Positions 5,094-5,516 of a stretch of 5,516 nucleotides of DNA are shown here, piece by piece; position 1 is the first letter of the stretch; the number at the start of each line of letters is the position of its first letter. Position numbers and translations under genes: made by a program. Under the pieces are notes generated by a model. That model was not told the DNA's origin, searched no databases, and worked only from the letters and a program-made list of their open reading frames with translations. Source of the DNA: an uncultured Kordia sp. (GTDB lineage: Bacteria; Bacteroidota; Bacteroidia; Flavobacteriales; Flavobacteriaceae); the NCBI GenBank assembly GCA_913054565.1, contig CAJXHW010000138.1:1-5516 (forward strand). Reading direction: 5' to 3'.

Positions 5094-5516
5094 ATGAGCG
5101 AAGAAAATAAACAAAATAGTTATGATGCTTCCAGTATCCAGGCCCTAGAAGGGATGGAGCATGTAAGAATGCGTCCTTCAATGTATATTGGGGATGTTGG
5201 AGTAAGAGGATTGCATCACTTGGTGTATGAGGTTGTAGATAACTCTATTGATGAAGCAATGGCTGGTCATTGTGATAACATAGATGTTTGGATTAATGAA
5301 GATAATTCCATTTCAGTTCTTGATAATGGTCGTGGTATTCCTGTAGGAATTCATAAAAAAGAAGGAGTGTCTGCCTTAGAGGTTGTAATGACTAAAATTG
5401 GAGCAGGAGGGAAATTTGATAAAGATTCTTATAAAGTGTCTGGAGGACTTCACGGAGTAGGTGTGTCTTGTGTAAATGCATTATCAAATCACCTTAGAGC
5501 TACGGTTTATAAAGAA
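5094..5516 (+). CDS. gyrB: DNA gyrase subunit B (3' partial)
   Basis: This is the N-terminal 141 codons of the ATPase subunit of DNA gyrase, which with GyrA introduces negative supercoils using ATP; the window ends inside the gene. The visible part is the GHKL ATP-binding domain. After a short polar leader come IQALEGMEHVRMRPSMYIGD (15-34) and EVVDNSIDEAMAG (46-58), with the Mg2+-binding Asn at N50 and the catalytic Glu at E46. D77-NGRGIP (77-83) holds the adenine-contact Asp, and GGLHGVG (117-123) is the nucleotide-binding lid. These equal E42, N46, D73 and residues 113-119 of the E. coli protein, with a constant offset of four. The TKIGAGGKFDKDSYKVSGGLHGVG stretch is the Bacteroidota form. 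ParE is the main alternative; the overall match and these residues favour GyrB. The ATG has an A/T-rich upstream region instead of a Shine-Dalgarno, common in this phylum. A promoter element and the preceding terminator suggest its own transcript. Confidence 0.95.
   Translation, partial: MSEENKQNSYDASSIQALEGMEHVRMRPSMYIGDVGVRGLHHLVYEVVDNSIDEAMAGHCDNIDVWINEDNSISVLDNGRGIPVGIHKKEGVSALEVVMTKIGAGGKFDKDSYKVSGGLHGVGVSCVNALSNHLRATVYKE

Noticed and set aside
1..5516. Search for tRNA, rRNA, CRISPR array, insertion sequence, attachment site, riboswitch or defence system
   Set aside because: No cloverleaf, repeat-spacer pattern, transposase, terminal inverted repeats or riboswitch-like leader could be seen. 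Composition and gene direction are uniform across the window.

Overview
The window is AT-rich chromosomal DNA with every supported gene on the + strand. It most likely comes from the Bacteroidota, and within it the Flavobacteriaceae. Three things point there: small 2TM-domain proteins next to a LytTR response regulator, TAnnTTTG-type promoter elements with weak or absent Shine-Dalgarno sequences, and a GyrB N-terminus that reads like flavobacterial GyrB. This is a judgement from recognised sequence patterns, not from a database search.

Layout: (1) Positions 3-1397 hold the end of one operon: a 5'-truncated 2TM-domain protein, a second complete 2TM-domain paralogue two bases later, and a LytTR-type two-component response regulator. 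A strong hairpin terminator (1413-1463) ends this unit. The partner sensor kinase is not in the window and may lie upstream. (2) Positions 1482-4890 hold a compact three-gene unit: a COG2509-type FAD-dependent oxidoreductase, a RimJ/RimL-type GNAT acetyltransferase 6 bases later, and a GT4-like glycosyltransferase whose start overlaps the acetyltransferase stop by ATGA. A TAnnTTTG box at 1482-1489 sits so close to the oxidoreductase ATG that its mRNA may be leaderless. A canonical terminator (4866-4890) closes the unit. (3) Positions 4856-5093 are a 238-base intergenic region with the terminator, a T-rich inverted repeat, a TAnnTTTG promoter element and a short leader hairpin. (4) From 5094 the window enters gyrB (DNA gyrase subunit B), cut off by the window end after 141 codons.

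How the genes relate: the 2TM proteins and the LytTR regulator plausibly form a membrane-linked signalling module. The oxidoreductase, acetyltransferase and glycosyltransferase are co-transcribed by arrangement, but no shared pathway can be read from the sequence. gyrB appears to be transcribed independently. I see no mobile element, CRISPR array, tRNA, rRNA or clear horizontal-transfer signature. I did not find a convincing undescribed system. The points most worth a second look are the paired 2TM genes with a kinase-less LytTR regulator, the possible leaderless promoter, and the structure of the gyrB leader.
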